In this document: piece after piece, positions 52,226 to 59,075 of the stretch
Numbering within the stretch: position 1 is the stretch's first letter
Layout of the letters: every line of letters starts with the position of its first letter
NCBI RefSeq assembly: GCF_047302285.1
Contig: NZ_CP154845.1
Coordinates: forward strand, 4,588,001-4,652,000
Length of the DNA stretch: 64,000 nt
Direction of reading: 5' to 3'
From: Robertmurraya sp047302285
GTDB taxonomy: Bacteria; Bacillota; Bacilli; Bacillales; Cytobacillaceae
Translations under genes and position numbers: made by a program
Notes under the pieces: generated by a model
Databases searched by the model: none
Told to the model about the DNA's origin: nothing
The model's input: only the letters and a program-made list of their open reading frames with translations

Positions 52226-52864
52226 TTAGACTGAAGCTTTTTTTCCCCATCTATAACTAAACAAGCACACAGGGTATAACAGGATCGTCAAAATAATACA
52301 AAGCATGATGAAGGTTTTCGTTAACAAAGGACTAAACCACTCATGTGGAATAATTCGAAAAACTGTCAGTATCATAAGAGTTACATTCGGTATTAAAGCA
52401 AGGAGAAACGTTCTCTTCATTAGCTTTCTCCCTTTATGCCCAAAGCCCTTGCCAATTTCATAACCGAGTAAAGCCCAAAAAAACATGTAAATTAAAGCAA
52501 TTAAAACAGGAAAAGACGTTAATTGAGTCCAAAGAAGAGTTAACCACTCCCAATGAAATAAATTGTGGACCAATGTTAGGAGTGCACCGCCTCCAAACAA
52601 TAGAATATTAACAGCAATGAACAACCACTTCATATTACTTGGCGTAACAGACAACTCTTCTTTCCATACCTCAGCAATTTCTTTTGGCTCCCCGAATCTG
52701 GAATAGAAAGCGGCACGAATTTCTTCTTCCGTTTTCAAATGTTCAAGACTAACTAGAAGCTCCTCAAGATGGGCATCATATTCCTGCAATATCTCTTCTT
52801 TTTCATCATGATATTCGAGATAACTAGCCAGTTCGGCTAAAAATTCATTCTTCAGCTGTTCCAT
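52226..52864 (-). CDS. PadR-associated membrane protein (DUF1700/HAAS-like)
   Basis: This 212-residue protein has an N-terminal helical ~75-residue domain (FLAELASYLEYHDEKEEIL, then FYSRFGEPKEIAEVW, the typical HAAS pattern) and four C-terminal membrane helices. HAAS/DUF1700 proteins usually sit beside PadR regulators and probably link them to the membrane. It overlaps padR by 20 nt. Confidence 0.85.
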   Translation of the reverse strand: MEQLKNEFLAELASYLEYHDEKEEILQEYDAHLEELLVSLEHLKTEEEIRAAFYSRFGEPKEIAEVWKEELSVTPSNMKWLFIAVNILLFGGGALLTLVHNLFHWEWLTLLWTQLTSFPVLIALIYMFFWALLGYEIGKGFGHKGRKLMKRTFLLALIPNVTLMILTVFRIIPHEWFSPLLTKTFIMLCIILTILLYPVCLFSYRWGKKASV

Positions 52865-53192
52865 GCTTTTTTCTCCCCATAACCCTGTTCATAACAGAAA
52901 CAAAATCATCCCATTCTTGGGTTCTCTCTAGCAGCATTTCTTTTCCAGCTTCCGTAATTTGATAGTACTTACGAGCAGGTCCCTTTTCTTGCTCCTGCCA
53001 ATAGCACTCAATATATTCCTGCTTTTCAAGCTTATGGAGAGCTGGGTAAAGCGTTCCTTCTTTAAAAGAGAATTCATTTTCACTTCGCTTTTCCAATTCC
53101 TTTACTAACTCATAGCCATACATATCCTTGTCTGCTAATAACTGTAGTAATAAAAGAGACGTACTTCCTTTAACCAATTCACGATTAAACAT
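52845..53192 (-). CDS. PadR-family transcriptional regulator
   Basis: This 115-residue protein has the PadR winged helix LLLLQLLADKDMYGYELVKELEKR and EGTLYPALHKLEKQEYIECYW, then a short helical tail. It is first in a three-gene operon and probably autoregulated through the TACCTA-N7-TAGGTA repeat upstream. Confidence 0.93.
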   Translation of the reverse strand: MFNRELVKGSTSLLLLQLLADKDMYGYELVKELEKRSENEFSFKEGTLYPALHKLEKQEYIECYWQEQEKGPARKYYQITEAGKEMLLERTQEWDDFVSVMNRVMGRKKHGTAEE

Positions 53193-53201
53193 TTTCTCAC
53201 C

Positions 53202-53233
53202 TACCTAGAATTTTTAGGTATATAGAAATCCTA
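53202..53233 (-). promoter_or_regulatory. PadR operator region
   Basis: TACCTA (53202-53207) / TAGGTA (53215-53220) is an inverted repeat with a 7-bp spacer, a common PadR operator shape. It overlaps the sequence TATATAGAAATCCTA (53219-53233) shared with the 52190 site. Confidence 0.65.
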
Positions 53234-53293
53234 CACCCTTACCATTTATTTGTAAAGTGTAGGATCTCATTTTTTCTGGCTAAAATAGTCTTT

Positions 53294-54352
53294 TTAATTT
53301 GTTTCTTGTTCTGCTTCCCACTTCGCTATTCCTTCTCGAACCATTGGAGCCACCTTTGTTCCTAAAAGTTCAATCGCCTTCATGACATCCTCGTGAGGCA
53401 TCGTTCCAACTGGGACATGAAGCATAAATCGTGTAATCCCCACATTTTTACGAAGGTGAATGATTTTTTGCGCGACTGTTTCTGGATCACCAACATAAAG
53501 GGCCCCTTCAAAGCTTCTTGCTGCATCAAATGCGGCACGATCATAATGACCCCATCCACGTTCTCTGCCGATGACGTTCATTGCTTGTTGCGTCGAAGGG
53601 AAGAATTTTTCACAGGCGATTTCCGTCGTCTCAGCAATGAATCCGTGAGAATGAGACGCAACCGGAAGCTTCGAAATATCATGTCCAGATTGAGTCGCCG
53701 CTCGCTTATAAAGCTGAACCAATGGCGCAAATTGCACAGGCCGACCACCAATAATCGCTAAGACTAGGGGCAATCCTAATTGTCCAGCACGAGCCACCGA
53801 TTGCGGTGTACCACCACTACCTATCCACACCGGTAACGGTTCTTGAACTGGTCGAGGATAAACGCCAAGATTTTGGATCGCTGGACGGTGGTTACCGCTC
53901 CATGTCACTTTTTCCGCATCTCTTATTTTTAAAAGCAAATCAAGCTTCTCATCAAACAACTCATTATAGTCGTTAAGATCGTAGCCAAAGAGAGGGAATG
54001 ATTCGATGAAAGAACCGCGGCCTGCCATAATTTCTGCTCTTCCATTCGAGATCCCATCAAGCATGGCAAAGTCTTGAAAGACACGAACTGGATCGTCTGA
54101 TGAGAGAACCGATACGGCACTCGTTAGTCTAATCCGTTCCGTTTGAGATGCCGCTGCTGCGAGTAACACCGCTGGAGAAGAGGCTGCATAGTCTTTTCGA
54201 TGATGTTCTCCAACACCAAAAACATCAAGTCCAACTTGATCGGCGAGGACAATTTCCTCCACCACTTCACGCAAGCGTTCTGCATGACTAATGATCTCAC
54301 CTGTTTTCACATCAGGCGTTGTTTCAACAAAAGTACTAATTCCTATTTCCAC
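53294..54352 (-). CDS. Luciferase-like flavin monooxygenase (LLM family)
   Basis: This 352-residue TIM-barrel protein of the bacterial luciferase family has GEHHRKDYAASSPAVLLAAAASQT, FAMLDGISNGRAEIMAGRGSF, and VWIGSGGTPQSVARAG. The substrate is unknown; FMNH2/F420-type cofactors are known for the family. GTG 54352 is chosen for GGAGG 9 nt upstream; the longer frame to 54385 lacks a site. Confidence 0.9.
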   Translation of the reverse strand: MEIGISTFVETTPDVKTGEIISHAERLREVVEEIVLADQVGLDVFGVGEHHRKDYAASSPAVLLAAAASQTERIRLTSAVSVLSSDDPVRVFQDFAMLDGISNGRAEIMAGRGSFIESFPLFGYDLNDYNELFDEKLDLLLKIRDAEKVTWSGNHRPAIQNLGVYPRPVQEPLPVWIGSGGTPQSVARAGQLGLPLVLAIIGGRPVQFAPLVQLYKRAATQSGHDISKLPVASHSHGFIAETTEIACEKFFPSTQQAMNVIGRERGWGHYDRAAFDAARSFEGALYVGDPETVAQKIIHLRKNVGITRFMLHVPVGTMPHEDVMKAIELLGTKVAPMVREGIAKWEAEQETN

Positions 54353-54480
54353 TAAGTATGTCCTCCTTCGGATATTTATCTTCATTTTGAGACTTTTTTC
54401 ATCCTATCGCAAGTTTTAAGAGTCGTCTGTCGCATCCTTAAACATGTTATACTAACACTATAAAGGGGAGGTGCTTACTA

Positions 54481-54573
54481 GTGGGGAATCGTTATCGATT
54501 GTCTAGATCTTCTTTCACTCATGCAAAGCCAATTATTGGAATGGCGATACTTTGCATGGGGCGAAACATTTAA
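54481..54573 (+). CDS. 30-residue leader ORF ahead of the CD3324-type gene
   Basis: The GTG ORF encodes MGNRYRLSRSSFTHAKPIIG and then ten residues, with a perfect GGGGAGGTG site 8 nt upstream. A TGNTATACT extended -10 (54448-54453) sits 30 bp before it. The hairpin arms begin inside this ORF and end beyond it, the layout of a leader-peptide attenuator. Confidence 0.6.
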   Translation: MGNRYRLSRSSFTHAKPIIGMAILCMGRNI

Positions 54574-54613
54574 GTTTATCGCTGCCAAGCTTTTCTAATA
54601 TTTTGGCTTTGCA
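54521..54613 (+). promoter_or_regulatory. Alternative-hairpin leader RNA
   Basis: TGCAAAGCCAA (54522-54532) pairs perfectly with TTGGCTTTGCA (54603-54613). Two competing pairings use the same arms: ATGCAAA (54521-54527) with TTTGCAT (54551-54557), and GCCAA (54584-54588) with TTGGC (54603-54607). T-rich sequence follows the last arm. Translation of the leader ORF could select between them. Confidence 0.6.
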
Positions 54614-54651
54614 CCTTATTTTTCAAACTCAAAATAAGGAGCGAGCGGAAA

Positions 54652-54915
54652 ATGAAATATACGAATGCAAAAAAAGTTTTACCTGAAAAGCTTATATCAG
54701 AAATTCAAAAATACATTCAAGGAGAAACCCTCTATATTCCGAAACAGGAAACAAAGTACCAAAAATGGGGGACTGCAAGCGGCGGCAGAAAAATGCTTGA
54801 TCGCCGTAACGCTGCCATAAGGAAATCTTTTACTAGCGGCAGCAGTATTCAACAATTGGCTGAGGAATATTACCTCTCGAGTGAAACGATAAAAAAGATT
54901 ATATACTCACAATAG
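54652..54915 (+). CDS. CD3324-type HTH protein
   Basis: This 87-residue protein has YTNAKKVLPEKLISEIQKYIQGETLYIPK and a C-terminal HTH (SIQQLAEEYYLSSETIKKIIYSQ). The layout resembles the Clostridioides CD3324 family, related to Mor-like activators. Targets unknown. GGAGCG precedes the ATG. It is controlled by the leader above and ends in its own terminator. Confidence 0.85.
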   Translation: MKYTNAKKVLPEKLISEIQKYIQGETLYIPKQETKYQKWGTASGGRKMLDRRNAAIRKSFTSGSSIQQLAEEYYLSSETIKKIIYSQ

Positions 54916-54941
54916 CGCTGGTCTTCACCAGCGCTATTTGT
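54911..54941 (+). terminator. Terminator of the CD3324-type gene
   Basis: AATAGCGCTGGT pairs with ACCAGCGCTATT around a CTTC loop and is followed by TGTTT. Confidence 0.92.
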
Positions 54942-54954
54942 TTATAGGGTGAAT

Positions 54955-55098
54955 GAATTTCATAATTGCGCTTCTCAAGTTAAAAAACGAACAATATTAA
55001 CTCAAAACATCCTATATATTAGTATAATTTTAGGGTTTTTCGAATGCTTAATACTAGAATATTCGTTTTTTAATTTACCTTTGTACATTGTGAAATCG
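54955..55098. repeat. MITE-like palindromic element, copy 2
   Basis: The inverted core TTAAAAAACGAAC (54980-54992) pairs with ATTCGTTTTTTAA (55061-55073), 81 nt start to start, exactly as in the copy at 37411-37560. The outer ends (TTTCATAATTGCGC; complement of TTTCACAATGTAC) match that copy. The inside resembles its reverse complement around AGGGTTTTTCG. No ORF. Confidence 0.8.
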
Positions 55099-55194
55099 AC
55101 CCAGGTAAAAAACAATTCTAATTCATTCTCTCCATTTTAGAATGCTGCTTGATTATCTATAATAAGGAAATAGCAAGTATAGGAGAGAACGAAG

Positions 55195-55845
55195 ATGACA
55201 GAGAAATTTTTGAAAAACGAACAATTCAATTTTATAAAAAAACAAGTTATTTTAATTAGGGAAAGTATCAAAAAACATGTCCCCCCAACCGTTTTGAACG
55301 CAACGATCGATCTAGCCAACGCCAAAATTTTAGACTTGTTTCCGACAGCAGCTGCGGAGCAAATCGCACTGCTTGATCTTTCAAAGTTGAGAAGTGAAGG
55401 TGAATATGAACAATATCTCCAGCAGCTTTCAGCCTGTGTGGCCGATTTTCCTAAGCTCTCAGAACAGCAGCTTAAAAAGATGTTTCCCAAAAGTAAAAAG
55501 TTAAAGCTTCCTAACCTATCCAATCTAGATTACAGCAAGCTTACCTATTTAGGATGGAATGATCCTGGTTCCAACAAGAAGTATTTGGTTTACGAACTTG
55601 ATGAGAAAATGGTCGGGATTGAATGCAGGATTTCTGCGACTGGGAAAAATAATATCTGTTCCATCTGCAATAGCCATGGTGAGGTGGCCTTTTTTTCGAC
55701 GATCACGAAAGCGAAAAAACAAAAAAATCCTGATTATTATAAAGCGATCGGGAATTTAATTTGCACAGATAGTGATGAATGTAATAAAAAAATTACGAAT
55801 GTCGATTATCTCGAATCTTTTTTAAAAGAGTCACTTGGAACATAG
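55195..55845 (+). CDS. FusB/FusC-family EF-G-binding protein
   Basis: This 216-residue protein has an N-terminal helical domain, the KLKLPNLSNLDYSKLTYLGWNDPGSNKKYLVY linker, and a C-terminal treble-clef zinc finger CSICN..ICTDSDEC. The pattern matches staphylococcal FusB/FusC, which release stalled EF-G from the ribosome and give fusidic acid resistance. Bacillus homologues are common; the resistance role here is inferred. Single gene with a strong terminator. Confidence 0.85.
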   Translation: MTEKFLKNEQFNFIKKQVILIRESIKKHVPPTVLNATIDLANAKILDLFPTAAAEQIALLDLSKLRSEGEYEQYLQQLSACVADFPKLSEQQLKKMFPKSKKLKLPNLSNLDYSKLTYLGWNDPGSNKKYLVYELDEKMVGIECRISATGKNNICSICNSHGEVAFFSTITKAKKQKNPDYYKAIGNLICTDSDECNKKITNVDYLESFLKESLGT

Positions 55846-55846
55846 A

Positions 55847-55891
55847 AAAAGGAACAGAGACTTATTTGAAGAGTCTCTGTTCCTTTTGTAA
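55847..55891 (+). terminator. Terminator of the FusB-like gene
   Basis: AAAAGGAACAGAGACT pairs with AGTCTCTGTTCCTTTT across a short loop. Confidence 0.93.
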
Positions 55892-55907
55892 AAATAATGA
55901 ATGAAAA

Positions 55908-55922
55908 TGATTATGATTATCA
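55908..55922. promoter_or_regulatory. Orphan Fur-box-like sequence
   Basis: TGATTATGATTATCA has one mismatch to the Fur consensus but lies between two convergent genes, where no promoter is expected. Confidence 0.35.
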
Positions 55923-55935
55923 ATACTATGTATGA

Positions 55936-55967
55936 GAAAGGGTAACCAAATGGTTACCCCCCTTCTC
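55936..55967 (-). terminator. Terminator-like hairpin of the DUF1540 gene
   Basis: GGGTAACC pairs with GGTTACCC around a 4-nt loop (TGGTTACC side), extended by AGAAAG/CTTCT; on the minus strand it is followed by TTTCT. Confidence 0.7.
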
Positions 55968-56122
55968 TAGATTCCAGGTTCGAAAGTTTTGCAATCTGTT
56001 TCCTCACTTGTGGACGCTTTATCACCTTTACGACTTACCACATAGATAGCATCTGCATGACATTGGTTCCCGTCACCCCAATACGTGCAGTTGTTTACTT
56101 CACATAGCACATCTTTTGCCAA
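55967..56122 (-). CDS. DUF1540 small cysteine-rich protein
   Basis: This is a 51-residue protein from TTG 56122 with GGAGGTGA 6 nt upstream: AKDVLCEVNNCTYWGDGNQC, then HADAIYV..ETDCKTFEP. Four spaced Cys residues suggest a metal site. The family is common in spore-formers and often located near stress genes; function unknown. Too short to be listed as a long ORF but clearly coding. Confidence 0.85.
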   Translation of the reverse strand: MAKDVLCEVNNCTYWGDGNQCHADAIYVVSRKGDKASTSEETDCKTFEPGI

Positions 56123-56192
56123 GATACTCACCTCCCTCTCTTTATTATTGACAAAAACGGGAGACTGATACTTGGCTATTTGCTGTTAAGTT

Positions 56193-56753
56193 TTAGGATG
56201 ATAATGAAAGGTGATAAGAATCATTTTTATTATGATAAAAGGAAGCTAATTTTCCTCTGTATTCTAATTGAAAATCCCCAACTTCTTCGAAATCATGGGG
56301 GGCCACGAAAGATGGTGGTTTTCTTAGTTGGACAATCTCACCCTTCGTTAAAGCAGTTGCAACAAATTCCGAACAAAAATAAGCATTTTTACGGCGAATT
56401 TCTTTTTTTAGCATAAAAGCAAAAAGACCGAGAAGGTTGTAGCGGTAACTATGTTCATGCGATTCAATTTCATTTAGAAAAGCTTGGATTTCCTCATATT
56501 GTTTTTGTGAGATTGTACAGCTATAGATAACACACTCCGCATTGTGAAGGAGTCCGTTTGATATGTCTTCTTTAACAAATCCACCAATAAAGGGATTTCT
56601 CGGTCGCTTCCGTCCAAAACTATATACCTCATTTAGGTCCGAGTCGAGTGAAAGCGATGCATGATTATAGTTTTTCTTTGTATAGAGTCGAATCATCCTC
56701 GTCAAAACCGTCCCAGTATCGGTTAAAAGAATATAAATTTTTCTATCCTTCAT
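56193..56753 (-). CDS. YiiX-like permuted NlpC/P60 cysteine hydrolase
   Basis: This 186-residue protein has the YiiX/permuted-papain pattern: TDTGTVLTRMIRLYTKKNYNHASLSLD (catalytic His) and KNAYFCSEFVATAL (catalytic Cys), with the Cys downstream of the His as in circularly permuted members. It probably hydrolyses a peptide or lipid bond. ATG 56753 follows AAGGGG. Confidence 0.82.
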   Translation of the reverse strand: MKDRKIYILLTDTGTVLTRMIRLYTKKNYNHASLSLDSDLNEVYSFGRKRPRNPFIGGFVKEDISNGLLHNAECVIYSCTISQKQYEEIQAFLNEIESHEHSYRYNLLGLFAFMLKKEIRRKNAYFCSEFVATALTKGEIVQLRKPPSFVAPHDFEEVGDFQLEYRGKLASFYHNKNDSYHLSLSS

Positions 56754-57104
56754 CGTAATTTCCCCTTTAATTGTCGTACTCTGTGTTTCCATTTTAAAGG
56801 GAATAGGCGGGAGTCAATAGCGGCTTAAGGAATAATTTGATCTCAGACTTGGGACGTATTGCGTTATGGGGCAACGCTATTTATCTGGATTGAGGTGCCC
56901 CTTAGAGCAAATTTATTAAAATGGAAATTGGATAAATTGCTCAAGCCGCCTTCTTCTTCTAACTTGTTTGAATTCGGATCTTCGGGAGTCCGATCTGAAA
57001 AGCACTGGTATTCGGACTCCTTTTCGAGTCGACTTTCTCTTCCTGTCCGAATAAATCAAAACTACAGAATTTCACTCTAATAATGCTGTCCTTTGCAAAA
57101 GATC
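56754..57104. other. Noncoding gap with hairpins
   Basis: No gene was found in this gap. It contains GAGCAAATTTAT/ATAAATTGCTC and GGAGTCCGA (56985-56993) / TCGGACTCC (57012-57020) followed by T4, which looks like an intrinsic terminator without an ORF. It could be a degenerate element or a small RNA. Confidence 0.5.
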
Positions 57105-57348
57105 AGAACATAGCTCCTACAAAATAAAGGAAGCTGCCGGTTTGTCTAATTCGCTCCAAACATCTCTCACCCTTAAGCGGAATTTTTCCTGTTATCTCCT
57201 CAACGAAGTCCCTTTTAGGAGAAATAACGGAAGATTTTCCGCTTATGGAGGGCAAAATCATTTATTTTGGCTTTTTTTGAGGGAATAGCAGGAATTTTTC
57301 CTGTTATGTCGGCTCTTTTTCATGATGTTTGCTTATTAAGCGGAATTT
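57105..57348. repeat. REP-like intergenic repeat, copy C (5' part, interrupted)
   Basis: This copy aligns with copy B through units at 57174-57195, 57224-57245 (reverse) and 57284-57307, then stops in the fourth unit after TTAAGCGGAATTT (57348). The missing end of that unit continues at 58936, on the other side of the IS110 element. Confidence 0.85.
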
Positions 57349-57438
57349 ATACGAAAATTGATGCTGGTTGCTCAAAAAAAGCAAAAAAAGACCCCCTAAG
57401 GTCTAAAATTGTACTTTTTAAAAATGGGTTATAGGCAG

Positions 57439-58674
57439 CTAGCTGGTTTGTACTTGCTCTAACTGTATCGCATAACCCATTTTTTCTATTTGTTTTTTTA
57501 ATTGTTCTAACGTTCTTTCTTTCTTATTTGGTAAATAATGCGTGCCTAATTCACTGTACTCTACTTTATCTGATAAGATGTGATAAATGATGCGAAGGTA
57601 GAGATGAGCGGTTGCGATAGCTGCTTTCTTTTCCCCTTGTCGTCGCTTTACTCGATGAAAGAACGCTGTGATTCTACAATCTTTTTTTCTATTTATTGCC
57701 CAAACGGATTGACAAAGCATCGCTTTTAAATGCTTGTTCCCTTTACGGGACTTCGATTTTTTTTTTACACCTGCACTTTCGTTATTTCCTGGACATATTC
57801 CAGCCCATGAAGCTAGATGGGCTTCTGTTTCAAATAGCTCCATGTTGGTTCCGATTTCTGCAATGATGCACGCCGCGACATCAGTATTAATGCCAGGAAT
57901 CGTATCCAGGAGTTCAACTTCTTCTTCGTATGGTTTCAGTAGTTCTTGAATGGATTTCTCAAGATGTGTCACTTGTTCTTCTAAAAAAATGATGGTGTTC
58001 ATGTGCATACGGATCATTTCTCGATGATGCAATCGTACCTTTCCATTTAAAGCATCTAGTAATTGAGGAACCTTTTTCTTCAGTTTTGTTTTAACCAAGG
58101 ATCGTACTTGTTCTTCGTCTAGCACTTCGCCATTCATTAGTTTTTCTAGAAGAGCCCGTCCAGAAACGCCAAACAAATCAGAAACGAACGTAGTTAGTTT
58201 GATGTTGGCATCTTGTAATAACTTGTGAATACGATTCTTTTCGGATGTAATCATATGGACAAGTTTTTGACGATAGCGCGTTCGGTCTCGTAAATCTCGA
58301 ATCTCCTGAGTTGGTACCATGCTCGCTTGAACGAGACCACATCGATGCAGTTGAGCGATCCATTGAGCATCCTTGATATCAGTCTTACGCCCTGGCATAT
58401 TTTTAATGTGAGCTGGATTGGCAAGCGTGAGTTGACAAGATGATTCAAGAATGTTCCATACCGATTTCCAATAAACACCGGTACTTTCCATAGCTACCTC
58501 CGTACATTTGTGTTCTGCTAACCAATCTTGCAGTTGAAGTAACTCAGGAGTTGTGGTTCCAAAATTCTTGATTAACGGCTTAGGTTTTCGATCTAATGGA
58601 CTGTTCAAAATACAAGCCGTAATCGATTCTTGATGAACATCTAAACCAGCACAACATTTTCGAATAGCATCCAT
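57439..58674 (-). CDS. IS110-family transposase (DEDD recombinase)
   Basis: This 411-residue protein has the RuvC-like start CCAGLDVHQESIT, VAMESTGVYWK, and KTDIKDAQWIAQL. The C-terminal transposase_20 part is IPGINTDVAACIIAEIG and FETEAHLASWAGICPGNNESAG with the catalytic Ser. ATG 58674 is used for AGAGGA upstream; the longer frame to 58704 adds 10 residues. The noncoding end upstream of it is ~260 bp and the downstream end ~90 bp, which places it in the IS110 rather than the IS1111 group. Confidence 0.93.
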   Translation of the reverse strand: MDAIRKCCAGLDVHQESITACILNSPLDRKPKPLIKNFGTTTPELLQLQDWLAEHKCTEVAMESTGVYWKSVWNILESSCQLTLANPAHIKNMPGRKTDIKDAQWIAQLHRCGLVQASMVPTQEIRDLRDRTRYRQKLVHMITSEKNRIHKLLQDANIKLTTFVSDLFGVSGRALLEKLMNGEVLDEEQVRSLVKTKLKKKVPQLLDALNGKVRLHHREMIRMHMNTIIFLEEQVTHLEKSIQELLKPYEEEVELLDTIPGINTDVAACIIAEIGTNMELFETEAHLASWAGICPGNNESAGVKKKSKSRKGNKHLKAMLCQSVWAINRKKDCRITAFFHRVKRRQGEKKAAIATAHLYLRIIYHILSDKVEYSELGTHYLPNKKERTLEQLKKQIEKMGYAIQLEQVQTS

Positions 58675-58699
58675 GAAGATTCCTCTTTTCATTAATAGA

Positions 58700-58935
58700 C
58701 TCACAGATTATACACTTTTAAGTAGTTGTAGTTTTATACACGTGCTCGAGGCAACAATCGGCGGTACTCGTAAGTGCAATAGGCCGGATTTTTCCTCGGG
58801 TTTAAAAACTCCAATATTCCGACGGCCTTTAATCTGTTACTAATAGTCTAGACAAAAAAATGGAAATATAATTCATTCGTGTGCTGTACACCATACCAAT
58901 TTTCATATCTCGCGGTGACCATTAGGTCATGTTTG
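58700..58935 (-). ncRNA. Candidate bridge RNA of the IS110 element
   Basis: In the noncoding end upstream of the transposase, read on the minus strand, AGGCCG (58823-58828) pairs with CGGCCU (58781-58786). They enclose a symmetric internal loop whose 5' strand is UCGGAAU and 3' strand AGGAAAAAU, topped by a UUGG/CCGA hairpin. UCGGAAU matches the left target half (GCGGAAT) and AGGAAAAAU is complementary to the right half (ATTTTTCCT). Both end at the AT core. The donor-binding loop was not resolved. Confidence 0.78.
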
Positions 58936-59015
58936 ATTTTTCCTGTTATTTTTTCAATACCGATACTCCTACTGTTTATACGAACACTTATCCACAAATC
59001 GAGGAAATCTATAAT
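58936..59015. repeat. REP-like intergenic repeat, copy D (3' part of copy C)
   Basis: Starting at ATTTTTCCTGTTAT, this piece runs through the tail TTTATACGAAC..TATCCACAAATCGAGG as in copies A and B. Together with copy C it makes one complete repeat split by the IS110 element. Confidence 0.85.
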
Positions 59016-59031
59016 TTCCTAGATCACAAAT

Positions 59032-59064
59032 AAAACCGAAGGGTCCATTTAAGCCCTTCGGTTT
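59032..59064 (-). terminator. swrC terminator
   Basis: AAAACCGAAGGG (59032-59043) pairs with CCCTTCGGTTT (59054-59064); on the minus strand a U-rich tail follows. Confidence 0.88.
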
Positions 59065-59075
59065 AAAACAAACGA

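Larger units (their letters stand above)
57347..58937 (-). mobile_element. IS110-family insertion sequence inserted in a REP-like repeat
   Basis: The element is bounded by the two halves of one repeat unit: left flank ..GCGGAAT (core AT 57345-57346) and right flank ATTTTTCCTG.. (core AT 58936-58937). Comparison with unoccupied copy B shows overlap of only ATTT and no terminal inverted repeats or long target duplication, as in IS110. Length ~1591 bp. The left edge could be a few tens of bases further right, since sequence beyond 57348 has chance similarity to the repeat tail. Confidence 0.85.

Noticed and set aside
57349..57400. Left IS110 border placed beyond 57360 because TTTATACGAA resembles the repeat tail
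   Set aside because: The match is short, and the next bases diverge. The border at the AT core agrees with the right junction and the guide loop.
58940..59030. Terminal inverted repeats for the IS element
   Set aside because: No inverted repeat between the two ends was seen; IS110 elements normally lack them.
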